From JADJOM01 sp963817435 (lineage in GTDB: Bacteria > Gemmatimonadota > Gemmatimonadetes > Gemmatimonadales > GWC2-71-9), in contig CAWFNY010000001.1 of assembly GCA_963817435.1 (NCBI GenBank), positions 806,001-870,000 of the forward strand: a stretch of DNA of 64,000 nucleotides, written 5' to 3'. The translations under genes and the position numbers were made by a program. Every line of letters starts with the position of its first letter. Position 1 is the first letter of the stretch. The notes beneath the pieces are model-generated. The model was not told the origin of the DNA, did no database searches, and saw only the letters and a program-made list of their open reading frames with translations. Below are positions 27,288 to 37,266 of the stretch, piece by piece.

Positions 27288-28245
27288 AGTCTTCCTGGAG
27301 GTAGCGCCGCAACCCCTGCTTGTGCTTCATCTGCCGGATCAGCCGCTCGTTGAACGCCGCCGCGACATCCACGCCCGAGTACCGCAGCAGCTGGGCCATC
27401 GCGACCACTTCGGCGATGACCGTGATGTTCTTTCCCGGGTTGAGCGGCACGATGACCCGCGGAAGCGGCACCTCGAGGATCGTGGTCTCGAGCGTGTGCA
27501 GCCCGGTCCGGTCGGCGTCCTGCGCATTCTCCCACGCTTCCAGCTGGACCACCACTTCGATCCGCTTCTGCTGCCGCACCGCCCGGACCCCGAACAGCGC
27601 GGGGATGTCGATCAGCCCGACCCCGCGGATTTCCATGTGATGGGCGGCGAGTTCGTGGCCCTGTCCGATGAGAATATCACTCCCCCGGCGGGTGACCTGC
27701 ACGACATCGTCCGCGACCAGCCGGTGGCCGCGCTCGATGAGATCGAGCACGCACTCGCTCTTGCCGATGCCTGACTGGCCGATGAACAGCAACCCCACGC
27801 CGTACACGTCCGCGAGCGAGCCGTGCAGCGTCGTCCTCGGGGAGAACGCCTCTTCGACGATCGGCTTGATCCGCCGGTAGAACTCGGCCGTCTTGAGCTG
27901 GCTCAGCAGCAGCGGCACGCCCCGTACCCGCGCGAGATCGAGCAGGTCCACCGGCACCGTCTGCCCCTTGGTGACGAAGATGGCCGGCAGGTCGAACTGG
28001 AAGAATTGCTCGAGCCGGGAGCGGCGCTCCCCCGGCTCGAGCGAATTGAGATAGGTGATCTCCGTCTCGCCCAGCACGTGGAGACGGCGCGGCATGAAGC
28101 GGGTGGTGAAGCCCGCCAGCGCCAGCCCGGGCGACGCGACCTCGGGATCCGGAATGGGCCGGTCCAGTCCCAGCTCGCCGGTCAGCGGCTCGAGCTGGAG
28201 GGGATCGCCCGCCCGGGCCAGCAGGTCGCGCAGCGAGATGCTCAC
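27280..28245 (-). CDS. hprK: HPr kinase/phosphorylase
   Basis: 321 aa. It phosphorylates and dephosphorylates Ser46 of HPr. The P-loop GQSGIGKS is at residues 156-163. His141 sits in LHGSLADVYGVG, the catalytic acid/base region, and the family signature MEIRGVGLIDIPALFG follows. It has the N-terminal HPrK_N domain and is of typical length. The start is GTG at 28245, overlapping the hpf stop as GTGA. Together with ptsH, ptsI and the EIIs it makes a self-contained PTS signalling set. Confidence 0.96.
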   Translation of the reverse strand: MSISLRDLLARAGDPLQLEPLTGELGLDRPIPDPEVASPGLALAGFTTRFMPRRLHVLGETEITYLNSLEPGERRSRLEQFFQFDLPAIFVTKGQTVPVDLLDLARVRGVPLLLSQLKTAEFYRRIKPIVEEAFSPRTTLHGSLADVYGVGLLFIGQSGIGKSECVLDLIERGHRLVADDVVQVTRRGSDILIGQGHELAAHHMEIRGVGLIDIPALFGVRAVRQQKRIEVVVQLEAWENAQDADRTGLHTLETTILEVPLPRVIVPLNPGKNITVIAEVVAMAQLLRYSGVDVAAAFNERLIRQMKHKQGLRRYLQEDYE

Positions 28246-28550
28246 GCCACGTCCTTGGCGCCGCGGCCGCGCTTCGCCTGCGCCGTCTTCTCGAGCTGGC
28301 GGCGGATCTTCTCCTCGGCGCGATCCAGCGCCGAGCGGTGATCCTTGTCCTCGCCGGACGCATTGAAGTTTTCGCCCTTGCCGCCCCGCAGCCGGATTTC
28401 GGCCGTGGACGCCGTGGGGGCGACATCGAAGACTACGGTGCCGTCGACCGGATCGGAGACGAGACCGCCCAGCCGGGTGAGAATCATGCTGGCGCGCGCA
28501 CGCAATTCTTCAGAGATCTCGCAGTGGCGGGCCGTGATGCTGGTTGTCAT
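28242..28550 (-). CDS. hpf: Short ribosome hibernation-promoting factor (HPF/RaiA family)
   Basis: 102 aa. It binds 30S subunits to store inactive ribosomes. The pattern ITARHCEISEELRARA at the N-terminus, the acidic/basic beta strands, and the helix with DRAEEKIRRQLEK match the HPF/YfiA fold. It lacks the long C-terminal dimerisation domain, so it is the short type. The ATG at 28550 has AGGAGCC upstream. Placement directly before hprK is a common arrangement in Proteobacteria and related phyla. Confidence 0.88.
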   Translation of the reverse strand: MTTSITARHCEISEELRARASMILTRLGGLVSDPVDGTVVFDVAPTASTAEIRLRGGKGENFNASGEDKDHRSALDRAEEKIRRQLEKTAQAKRGRGAKDVA

Positions 28551-28578
28551 TCGTGGCTCCTGTGCGATAGTCAGGTGG

Positions 28579-29748
28579 TCATCGGTGATCAGTGTTGTGC
28601 ACCCGGCCGGTGGTCAGCCGGGGTGCGCCGATCCGCCCTCCGGCCCGGGTCATACTTTCCATCCAGCGCTCCGTCTCGTCGGCGGCGCGCTCCCAGCTGA
28701 GTCCCTCCGCGAACGGACGGGCCTGCCGGCCGAGCTGCTCCATAAGCGCCGGGTCGCCGGCGAGCTGGAGCATCCGCGCCGCCAGGGCCGCCGCGTCCCC
28801 ATGCGGGACCAGGAAACCGGTCTCGCCGTCACGTACCGAGTCTCTCAACCCCGGGCTGTCGGACGCCAGCGACAGTGTGCCGCAGGCCGCCGCTTCGACG
28901 TTGGTGATGCCCCAGCCCTCCTTGCAGGAGGGGAAGACGTTCGCCCAGCTGCTCCGCAGGAGTCGCATCTTCTCTGCTTCGCTCACCCGTCCGAGGAATT
29001 GTACCGCCTCGCCCAGTCCCAGCTCCGCGACCAGCGCCTCGAGGCGCGGCCGGTCCTCTCCCGACCCAGCAATATTCAGGCGCAGTCCCGGGCGCTTCCC
29101 GCGGGCGATGGCGAGCGCCCGGATCGCAAATTCGACACCCTTGTACCGCCGCAGCCGGCCGATATAGAGAAAGGTCGGCTCGCTGGTCCGGATGCTCGCC
29201 GCGGCCGGGGTGAAGTAATGTGCGTCCACTCCGGGGTAGATCACCACGATCCGGTCCCGCCGAACACCGCGCGCCACCAGGTCGTCCCGGGTGCTCTCGC
29301 TGATCGCGTGGAACGACGCCCGGCGATAGGCCCACGGGATCGGGCGCTCCAGCAGCCAGACCAGGGCGGCAACCGGCAGCGGCGCCTCCTGGAACACGCT
29401 GGATCCGAAAAGGTGCGGCACGATCACGCCCACCGGTCCATCGGTCAGCCCCGCGACAAACAGCGGGATCTTGTTGACGTCCTCGATGACGAGATCGGGA
29501 CGCTCGGCCGCGATGGCCCGCCGGACCGCTCCCCGGCCCACCAGCGCGAAGCTGTTGCGGTCCCCGTGCCGTTCCACGCTGATCCCATCCACGATCGATG
29601 CCGCGGGGCCACCCTTCCATCCCGAGCAGACCAGCCGGATGCGATGCCCCCGCGCGGCAAGCCGTCCAAAGATCTCGTGCAGGTGGATCTCGGCGCCGCC
29701 AGCTTGCGGATTCTCCCGGTCCTGCCAGTTGACGAGGAGGACGTTCAC
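28579..29748 (-). CDS. GT4-family glycosyltransferase
   Basis: 389 aa, GT-B fold. The N-terminal acceptor domain has LVNWQDRENPQAGGAEIHLHEIF, in part; AGGAE is frequent in GT4. The C-terminal donor domain shows YIGRLRRYKGVEFAI, then VFPSCKEGWGITNVEAAACG with the E(x7)E motif that binds the nucleotide-sugar. It likely transfers a sugar to a lipid or polysaccharide in the cytosol. The start is GTG at 29748, overlapping the nusB stop as GTGA. Its substrate cannot be told. It bridges the riboflavin and PTS gene groups. Confidence 0.85.
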   Translation of the reverse strand: MNVLLVNWQDRENPQAGGAEIHLHEIFGRLAARGHRIRLVCSGWKGGPAASIVDGISVERHGDRNSFALVGRGAVRRAIAAERPDLVIEDVNKIPLFVAGLTDGPVGVIVPHLFGSSVFQEAPLPVAALVWLLERPIPWAYRRASFHAISESTRDDLVARGVRRDRIVVIYPGVDAHYFTPAAASIRTSEPTFLYIGRLRRYKGVEFAIRALAIARGKRPGLRLNIAGSGEDRPRLEALVAELGLGEAVQFLGRVSEAEKMRLLRSSWANVFPSCKEGWGITNVEAAACGTLSLASDSPGLRDSVRDGETGFLVPHGDAAALAARMLQLAGDPALMEQLGRQARPFAEGLSWERAADETERWMESMTRAGGRIGAPRLTTGRVHNTDHR

Positions 29749-30158
29749 AACCGGCCGAGGGAGCGGGCGACCCGGTCGAGCACGCCGTTCACGAACGACG
29801 GAGCCTTGGCTCCACCGAACCAGTGCGCGAGTTGCACTGCTTCATCGATGGCCACCTTCGCCGGGACGGCGCCCAGCAGCAGCTCGTGTACGCCGATCCG
29901 CAGGATGTTCCGCTCCACCGCCGCGATCCGGTCGAGCCGCCAGTTGTCGGCCGCCTCGGACGCGTGGCGGTCCAGTTCGTCCTTCTCCCGCAGTACGCAC
30001 TCCGCCAGATGCTCTGCCTGATCGTAGACCGTCGGATCGGGCCCGGTGAGCTGCGCCATCCGGGTCACGGCGTCCACCAGCGGGAGGCTGTCGGTCACTT
30101 CCATCGAGTACAGCACCTGCAGCGCCCGGGCCCGGGCCTTGGTCTCAGGCCGAAGCAT
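29745..30158 (-). CDS. nusB: Transcription antitermination factor NusB
   Basis: 137 aa. It works with NusE (S10) in rRNA antitermination. It has the all-helical NusB pattern: RARALQVLYSMEVTD at the N-terminus, a middle RIAAVERNILRIGVHELL block, and VPAKVAIDEAVQLAHWFG and FVNGVLDRVA near the end, all conserved. The ATG at 30158 overlaps ribH by 14 nt. A ribH-nusB pair is common in bacteria. Confidence 0.95.
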   Translation of the reverse strand: MLRPETKARARALQVLYSMEVTDSLPLVDAVTRMAQLTGPDPTVYDQAEHLAECVLREKDELDRHASEAADNWRLDRIAAVERNILRIGVHELLLGAVPAKVAIDEAVQLAHWFGGAKAPSFVNGVLDRVARSLGRL

Positions 30159-30624
30159 GCAGGCTCCGCAACTGTGCCATCGCGTCGGCCGTCCGCAGGG
30201 CAGCCTCGGCCGCTTCGTGACCCTTGTTCCCCGCCGCCCCGCCCGCCCGCTCGAGCGCCTGTTCCATCGTCTCCGTCGTCAGCACGCCAAACGCTACCGG
30301 GAGGCCATGGCGCACGGCCACTTCCGAGCATCCCCGGGCGGCCTCGCCGGCGACGAACTCGAAGTGGGCGGTCTCCCCCCGCACCACGCAGCCCAGCGCG
30401 ACGATCGCAGCGTAGCGGCCGGTGGTTGCCGCGGCGGAAGCCGCGCCGCCGAGTTCGAAGGCACCCGGGAGCCAGACGACATCGATCTCCCCGTCGGCAC
30501 ATCCGGCCTCGCGGCAGCAGGCGAGCGCGCCATCGAGGAGCCGCGCGGTGACGCGCTCATTGTATTGGCTGACGAGAATGGCCACCCGCCCGGTGCTCCG
30601 GAGCTGGCCGCGGATTTCTGGCAT
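30145..30624 (-). CDS. ribH: 6,7-dimethyl-8-ribityllumazine synthase
   Basis: 159 aa. It condenses the pyrimidine from RibD with the four-carbon unit from RibB. Motifs: SQYNERVTARLLDGAL, WLPGAFELGGAA, ALGCVVRGETAHFEFVA with the catalytic His region, and PVAFGVLTTETMEQALERAGG. The length fits an icosahedral or pentameric enzyme. It is fourth in the ribD-ribE-ribBA-ribH-nusB operon. Confidence 0.95.
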   Translation of the reverse strand: MPEIRGQLRSTGRVAILVSQYNERVTARLLDGALACCREAGCADGEIDVVWLPGAFELGGAASAAATTGRYAAIVALGCVVRGETAHFEFVAGEAARGCSEVAVRHGLPVAFGVLTTETMEQALERAGGAAGNKGHEAAEAALRTADAMAQLRSLHASA

Positions 30625-30628
30625 GCGG

Positions 30629-31842
<1,214 letters not shown>

Positions 31843-31843
<1 letters not shown>

Positions 31844-32478
31844 CAGCCGTCCGCTCTCGTCTTCAGCCCCGGAGGGCCGCTGACGGGAGACCGATGGCTC
31901 GTTAGAAGTGCGTCCACATACTTGCCGATGGTATCGCCCTCGAGATGCACCCCGTCACCGGGTTTCCGCTCGCCGAGGGTCGTGTGCTGAAAGGTAAACG
32001 GGATGAGCGAGAGCTGGATGACCCCAGGTGCGGGGATGGCGTTGACGGTCAGGCTGACCCCGTCCACCGTGATCGAGCCGAGCGGAATCGAGACTCGAGC
32101 CACCTCCGCGGGCACCCGCACGTCCACCAGCCAGGCATCCCCCTGCTGCGTCACGCGGATCACTTCGCCGACACCGTCGACATGGCCCTGCACCAGGTGA
32201 CCGCCGAGCCGGTCCCCGACGCGCAGCGCCCGCTCGAGATTCACCCGCCTGCCCTTGGCGTGGCGCCCCAGCAGGGTCCGCTCGAGCGAGGTCGCGATCA
32301 CGTGAACCGAGAACCACCCCTTCCCTATCCGTTCCACCGTGAGGCAGGCTCCATCGACGGCGATGCTCTCGCCGCGGCGCAGCCCGCGAAAGGGCGCCCC
32401 GATCTTGAGCGTCAGCCCCGTGGGTCCGTGCTTCGCCTCGCGGATGGTCCCGACGGCCGTCACGATTCCGGTGAACAT
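31843..32478 (-). CDS. ribE: Riboflavin synthase, alpha subunit
   Basis: 211 aa. It dismutates lumazine to riboflavin. It starts with the family's MFTGIVTAVG and has two lumazine-binding repeats: VDGACLTVERI and GHLVQGHVDGVG in the first half, then TVDGVSLTVNAI and TTLGERKPGDGVHLEGDTIGKYV, in part, in the second. I place the start at the ATG at 32478; the longer open frame upstream is ribD in another frame. It overlaps ribD by 19 nt. Confidence 0.95.
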
Positions 32479-33551
32479 GGCTCCCGATCCGCGACGAGCA
32501 GCGTGTCCTGACCCAGCGCACGCCGCTCGACGACGTTCCAGCGTTCGGCCTCGACCAATGTGGTGCCCGGAAGGCCCGTGATGGCCAGGATCCCGGAATC
32601 CCCGAGCCACACTGGCGACTGGATCCAGTAGTACCGGTCGACCAGCCCCTCGGCCAGCAACGCGCCAGCGAGTCTCCCGCCGCCTTCGACGAGCAGCGAG
32701 CCGATCCCGGACGCCTCGAGTGCCTCCATCCCTTCGGCAAGGGTGTCGGAGCGGTGCACGATCACGCCGGCCCCCTCGAGATCGGCGAGCCGGGAGGAGA
32801 GTCCATGCGCCTCGGTGATCAGGATCGTGGGGATCTCGCGCGCGGTGCGCACCAGCGCGAGTGTTTCCGGCAGATCTCCGCGCCGGTCGAAGACTACCCG
32901 GGAGGGCTGCCGCCGGGGCTCGAGGTCTCCACGCACGGTGAGTGAGGCGTCGTCGGTCCGCGCAGTGTGCCCGCCGACGCCAATCGCGTCGTATCCTGCA
33001 CGCAGCCAGTGGACGAAGTCCCGTGCCTCGTCGCCCGAGATCCACCGCGACCGGCCGGTGTGGTCACCGATCCTGCCATCCAGGGTCGTGGCCAGCTTGA
33101 GGGCGACGAACGGGCGGCGCAGACCGGTCCACCGATGGAAGAACGGCGCATTCTGCGCCCTGGCCTCGGCATCCCGCAGTCCGATTTCGACCTGGATCCC
33201 CGCGGCCCGGAGCCGCTCCGCCCCTCCGGCCGCCTCCGGATTGGGATCCGCGATGGCACTGACGACCCGGCGCACCCCGGCCGAGATGAGTGCCTCGGTG
33301 CAGGGAGGCTGCTTGCCGTGGTGATCGCAGGGCTCGAGGGTCACGAAGACCGTACCACCGCGAGCACGAGGACCGGCGTCAACCAGCGCCTCAACCTCGG
33401 CGTGGGGGCGCCCATACTCGGCGTGCCACCCCTCCCCCACGATCTCCCCACCCCGCACCACAACGGCCCCCACCAGCGGGTTGGGGGAGACCCGCCCCCA
33501 ACCGCGCCAGGCGAGGGCGAGGGCCCGTCCCATGGCATCGAAGTCTTCCAC
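32460..33551 (-). CDS. ribD: Bifunctional diaminohydroxyphosphoribosylaminopyrimidine deaminase / reductase
   Basis: 363 aa. The deaminase domain binds zinc with H50-A-E52, C75 and C84 (HAEVEAL and PCDHHGKQPPC). The reductase domain starts near residue 145 (RPFVALKLATTLDGRIG) and has the VEGGGRLAGALLAEGLVD nicotinamide-binding segment. It is the first gene of the riboflavin operon. The start may be GTG at 33551 or the ATG at 33533; neither has a strong ribosome binding site. No FMN riboswitch was recognised in the 120-bp leader shared with the divergent membrane protein gene. Confidence 0.95.
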   Translation of the reverse strand: MEDFDAMGRALALAWRGWGRVSPNPLVGAVVVRGGEIVGEGWHAEYGRPHAEVEALVDAGPRARGGTVFVTLEPCDHHGKQPPCTEALISAGVRRVVSAIADPNPEAAGGAERLRAAGIQVEIGLRDAEARAQNAPFFHRWTGLRRPFVALKLATTLDGRIGDHTGRSRWISGDEARDFVHWLRAGYDAIGVGGHTARTDDASLTVRGDLEPRRQPSRVVFDRRGDLPETLALVRTAREIPTILITEAHGLSSRLADLEGAGVIVHRSDTLAEGMEALEASGIGSLLVEGGGRLAGALLAEGLVDRYYWIQSPVWLGDSGILAITGLPGTTLVEAERWNVVERRALGQDTLLVADREPCSPES

Positions 33552-33671
33552 GGGCAGGAATTTACGCGGTCAGGCGGGAATGAGAAGATTGGAACATTTT
33601 CAGCTTATCTTCAGGTGCAATCGGCCCCAGGTTACCGGGCGCCGGAGCATACTCACCCCCACGGAAGGCCG

Positions 33672-35216
33672 ATGGCTGCCACCTCCCGCCGTGCCGTGCT
33701 GGCGCTGCTGCTGGCGACTCTCGTCACCCGCCTGCCCGCCCTCACGTATCCCAAGGCGATCGACGACACCCAGGTGTATTCCGTCGTCGCCATCGAGATG
33801 CTGCACGGCGGGCTGCCGTACGTGGATGCCGTCGAGCGGAAACCGCCGCTCCTGTTTGCGCTGTATCAGGGAATCTTCGAGCTCGCCGGGCCCTACCACC
33901 CGATGGCCCTCCACGTAGCCGCCCTGCTGTGGACGCTGGCGACGATGGCCATCGCCTACCTGATCATGCGCCGGCTGTTCGACCCGGCGACCGGTCTCAC
34001 CGCCGCCCTGCTGTATGCGCTCTTCCTCGCCTGGGGCGACTACCGCAATCTCGCCCCGAACGGCGAGCTGCTGATGAATCTTCCGGTGGCGGCCGCGGTG
34101 GCGATCACCTTCGCCCCGGGACGCTCGCGCCTGCGCCCCGAACTCCTGCTCGCCGGAGCGCTGGTCGCGCTCGCCTTCCTGCTGAAACAACCCTCCGGCA
34201 TCGCGGGGCTGCCACTCGGCCTGTACCTCTTCCATCCGGACTACCGGTCGGGACGCCGGCTGGAGTGGGGTCATGTCGTGGTGCAGGGCGCGCTGCTCAC
34301 TCTCGGATTCGTCGCCGTCTTCGCGGCCACGGGGCTCATCTTGTGGCGGGCCGGAATCCTTCACGAGGCGATCTACTGGACTGTGCTCTCCCAGGAGGCG
34401 GCGTTCGGCATCCGCAGCTGGGTCTACTGGGACCGCGCGATCAGCAACAGCGCGCTGTTCATCGTCTCCACCCTGCCGCTGGTCCTGACGACGATCCTTT
34501 CAATCCGTGAACTCGGTCGCCCGGACGGGCTCTGGCGGCCGGTGCGGGCGGAGGCTTTCGCGCTGGTCATCCTGCTCGGGGTGTCGATTGTGGGAGTGGG
34601 CGCCAACGGACAGTTTCTCTATCACTACTACCTGCAGCTCATCCTGCCCCTCGCGCTCCTCTCCGCGCCCCTGGTCAATGCCATACGCGTCGGTGCGCGG
34701 AACTTCGGCTTCCCGCTGCTGCGCTGGCGGCCGCTCCGCGGCTGGCTGGCACTGAGCGCGGTCGTGTTTCTGGTGGTGGACACGATCGGCCTTTCGCGAA
34801 ACCGCGAGGCCTCTCCGAGCGCGCGCTACGTGCGGGAGCACTCGGCCGAGCAGGACCGGATGTTCGTCTGGGGACAGGGGACGCGCATGACGGGGATGTA
34901 TCTCGACGCGCGACGGCGGCCAGCCTCACGGTACATCGCGTCGTTCCCGCTCACCGGGCACATCTTCGGCAGTCCGGTGAGCTGGGACCCGAACTTCGAC
35001 ACCTCGGATCGGATCGCGCCGGGGGCGTGGGACAATCTGCGGCAGGACTTCGAGCGGCACCCGCCGCGCTATATCATCGACACCGACGCGGTCCGGAAGC
35101 GGCCGGTCTATGTCATTGCGAAATACCCGTTCCTGCGTGACTACCTGGCCAATGGGTACCGCGAAGTCTACCGGGCGGATGATGGCATCGTGTACGAACG
35201 GGTCTCGGTCCCCTGA
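33672..35216 (+). CDS. Polytopic membrane glycosyltransferase, GT39/ArnT-like
   Basis: 514 aa, with about ten TM helices in the first 390 residues and a soluble C-terminal domain. The first periplasmic loop has IDDTQVYSVVAIEMLHGGLPYVDAVERKPPLLF, in part; Asp residues after TM1 and the ExKPP motif are the hallmark of GT39/PMT-type enzymes that use polyprenyl-phosphate sugars. It probably decorates a lipid or protein in the envelope. The start is the ATG at 33672 with GGAAGG upstream; the frame stays open far upstream but that region is ribD on the other strand. It is divergent from ribD. Confidence 0.82.
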   Translation: MAATSRRAVLALLLATLVTRLPALTYPKAIDDTQVYSVVAIEMLHGGLPYVDAVERKPPLLFALYQGIFELAGPYHPMALHVAALLWTLATMAIAYLIMRRLFDPATGLTAALLYALFLAWGDYRNLAPNGELLMNLPVAAAVAITFAPGRSRLRPELLLAGALVALAFLLKQPSGIAGLPLGLYLFHPDYRSGRRLEWGHVVVQGALLTLGFVAVFAATGLILWRAGILHEAIYWTVLSQEAAFGIRSWVYWDRAISNSALFIVSTLPLVLTTILSIRELGRPDGLWRPVRAEAFALVILLGVSIVGVGANGQFLYHYYLQLILPLALLSAPLVNAIRVGARNFGFPLLRWRPLRGWLALSAVVFLVVDTIGLSRNREASPSARYVREHSAEQDRMFVWGQGTRMTGMYLDARRRPASRYIASFPLTGHIFGSPVSWDPNFDTSDRIAPGAWDNLRQDFERHPPRYIIDTDAVRKRPVYVIAKYPFLRDYLANGYREVYRADDGIVYERVSVP

Positions 35217-35231
35217 GGGGCACGCTTCCGG

Positions 35232-36221
35232 TCAGAACCGGATCGTCACGCCCGCACCACCGTAGAAGCGCCCCGCGCTCGGGTCGTTCCGCTGGAACAC
35301 GGTCGCAAGCACCGTCTTCTTGCCGACCTGAAAGCCGCCCTCGCCCCAGAGGCTCAACGGGCCGAGGTCGATCGCGAGGTTGACGAGGGTCATGATCCGG
35401 GAGGTGCTCAGCTCCACTGCGACGGTAGTGTCCGCGCCCGCCGAATCGGCGAACGACACCCGCCCGCTGCCCTTGTAGAGATCCATCCCGAGCCCACCCG
35501 CGATCGTCAGCATCTTGACCTGCCCACCGACAATCAGCCGCGCGTTGATCGCCGACAGCGAGGTCGCGATGGCGAGGTTGTCCCCTGCCCCGCGATCGCC
35601 GAACTGGATCGAGGGCATGTCCCGCTTCATCACGTTGAGCGAAACCGTCGGCTTCGGCGCCTTCATGAGGAGCGCCGCGCGGAAGCCATACCCGAGTCCC
35701 AGTGCGAGCGGGCCGATCTTCCGGGCATTCTCGTCGATGTGGATGCGGGTCGTCGCGCCGGTGGGCAGCAGGACCGCGGAACCGAGGAGATCGACTGCGA
35801 CGGTGCCGAGGGGAAGCTTCTTGCTGAAGAGTCCGAGGGCGAGGTCGACGCGTGGCAACGGCACCAGCAGCCGCTTATCGGCGAGGACCGTGTCGGTGGT
35901 GCCGTCGTAGGAGGTCTTTGGCGCGGTGAGACTGGCGAAGCCGACGCGGAGCGCGAGCCGTGCGTGGCCGAACCTGCCACTCGCTGCCGCGGTGCCGGGA
36001 ACCGGATTCCCGCCACCGACCAGCAGGCCTTCGATCGGGAGAAAGGCGGTGAGGGCGTCAGCGCCCGCCTGACAGATGCGGGACGAGGTCGTGGTATCGG
36101 CCGGGCATGGACTCGCCTGGGCGGCGAGTCGCACCGACGAGCCGGCGACCAGCACGGCGAAGAGCAGAACGGTGCGGCGGCTCAGCGACTGGTTGGTATG
36201 CATGGGTGCCAGTATCGGCAC
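35232..36221 (-). CDS. Outer-membrane beta-barrel-like protein, paralogue of the next gene
   Basis: 329 aa. A signal peptide ends around VRLAAQ. The rest has alternating short hydrophobic strands and ends in Phe after VTIRF, as barrel proteins do. It shares with its upstream neighbour the blocks GLLVGGGNPV, the DK-LLxPxPxV-LALGLF segment, NARKIGPLALGLGYG, KRDMPSIQFG and the terminal NDPS-RFYGGAGVTIRF, so the two are tandem paralogues. The GTG at 36221 is favoured by AAGGGA six bases upstream; an ATG at 36203 is an alternative. No specific family was recognised and the function is unknown. Confidence 0.75.
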   Translation of the reverse strand: MPILAPMHTNQSLSRRTVLLFAVLVAGSSVRLAAQASPCPADTTTSSRICQAGADALTAFLPIEGLLVGGGNPVPGTAAASGRFGHARLALRVGFASLTAPKTSYDGTTDTVLADKRLLVPLPRVDLALGLFSKKLPLGTVAVDLLGSAVLLPTGATTRIHIDENARKIGPLALGLGYGFRAALLMKAPKPTVSLNVMKRDMPSIQFGDRGAGDNLAIATSLSAINARLIVGGQVKMLTIAGGLGMDLYKGSGRVSFADSAGADTTVAVELSTSRIMTLVNLAIDLGPLSLWGEGGFQVGKKTVLATVFQRNDPSAGRFYGGAGVTIRF

Positions 36222-36266
36222 CCGACATCCCTTACCTGAGTCACGAACCGCCGCACCGCATCGCGG

Positions 36267-37244
36267 CTAGAAGGCCAGGCGGATTCCCGCGCCGGCGAAG
36301 AGCCGCTTCTTCGACGGATCGTTCCCCGTGAAAGTGGTCGACAGGTTCTGCGCCTTGCCGAACTGATACCCCGCCTCGGCGCCGATCTTGAGGATAGGCA
36401 GATCGATCGCGGCGGTCAGGAAGGCCATGGTGCGGGTGTTGTCCAGCTTCACGCCGTTGATCGTCTGGGCCGGCAGGACGCCGCCGTTCGGCACGAAGCC
36501 GATGTCTGCGGACCCGGTGTACTTGTCCCAGCCGATACCGGCGCCAACGTTGAGGACGGCGAGCTTGTAGCCGGCCACCGCGCGCAGGTTGGTCGCGTGC
36601 AGATCGAGGCTGTAGCTGTAGTTGTCGCCGCCGGTGGTCACGTTACCGTAGGTGATGCGGGGGATGTCCCGGCGCATCACGGAGACGGTCACGGACGGGA
36701 TGATCGCCTTCCCCGGAAAGACGCCGATGCGCGCGCCGTAGCCGAGGCCCAGCGCGATCGAGCCGATCTTCCGGGCGTTCTTGTCCACGGTGAGGTTGTT
36801 CACCGCCTTGGTCGGCAGCAGTTGCGCCGAGCCGAGCGCGTCGACCGAGAGGAAGCCGTTCACACCCTTGAAGAGACCGAGCGCGGCCTCCACCAGCGGG
36901 GCCGGGGCGAAGATCTTCTTGTCCTGGCCGACCGTCGTGGTCGATCCATCGTAGTTGAGGTCTGGAGTCCGGAGTTCCGTCGCGTTCACGCGGGCCGTGA
37001 AGGAGAAGTGGCCGAGCCCGCCGAGGGTCTTGATGCTCCCGAGCACCGGATTGCCGCCGCTGACCAGCAGGCCAGCCACCGGGTGCAGAATCTGGGTCCC
37101 ATCGATGGCCGCGTTGCAGATGTTGTAGTCCTGGGACGAGTAGGGCGGACTGTTGTAGGTCGCGCACTCCGAGTTCTGCGCGGCCAGCGGGGCGGCGATC
37201 ACGACCAGTCCGGTGAGTACGGCGGCAATACGCGACTTACGCAT
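36267..37244 (-). CDS. Outer-membrane beta-barrel-like protein, paralogue of the downstream gene
   Basis: 325 aa. A signal peptide ends around APLAAQ. Conserved with its paralogue: GLLVSGGNPVLG, DKKIFAPAPLVEAALGLF, NARKIGSIALGLGYG, RRDIPRITYG and the C-terminal GNDPSKKRLFAGAGIRLAF, with a terminal Phe. The N-terminus carries a Cys pair (NSECATYN and NICNAA) also present in the paralogue, perhaps a disulfide plug. I chose the ATG at 37244 with GGAG upstream; 37253 is possible. It starts 22 nt after purM and is probably co-transcribed with it. Confidence 0.75.
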   Translation of the reverse strand: MRKSRIAAVLTGLVVIAAPLAAQNSECATYNSPPYSSQDYNICNAAIDGTQILHPVAGLLVSGGNPVLGSIKTLGGLGHFSFTARVNATELRTPDLNYDGSTTTVGQDKKIFAPAPLVEAALGLFKGVNGFLSVDALGSAQLLPTKAVNNLTVDKNARKIGSIALGLGYGARIGVFPGKAIIPSVTVSVMRRDIPRITYGNVTTGGDNYSYSLDLHATNLRAVAGYKLAVLNVGAGIGWDKYTGSADIGFVPNGGVLPAQTINGVKLDNTRTMAFLTAAIDLPILKIGAEAGYQFGKAQNLSTTFTGNDPSKKRLFAGAGIRLAF

Positions 37245-37266
37245 GGGCTCCATCCTTCAATGATGT

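Noticed and set aside
33552..33671. FMN riboswitch ahead of ribD
   Set aside because: None of the conserved RFN blocks (AGGGGCG, GGTGAAATTCC-like) was found in the leader.
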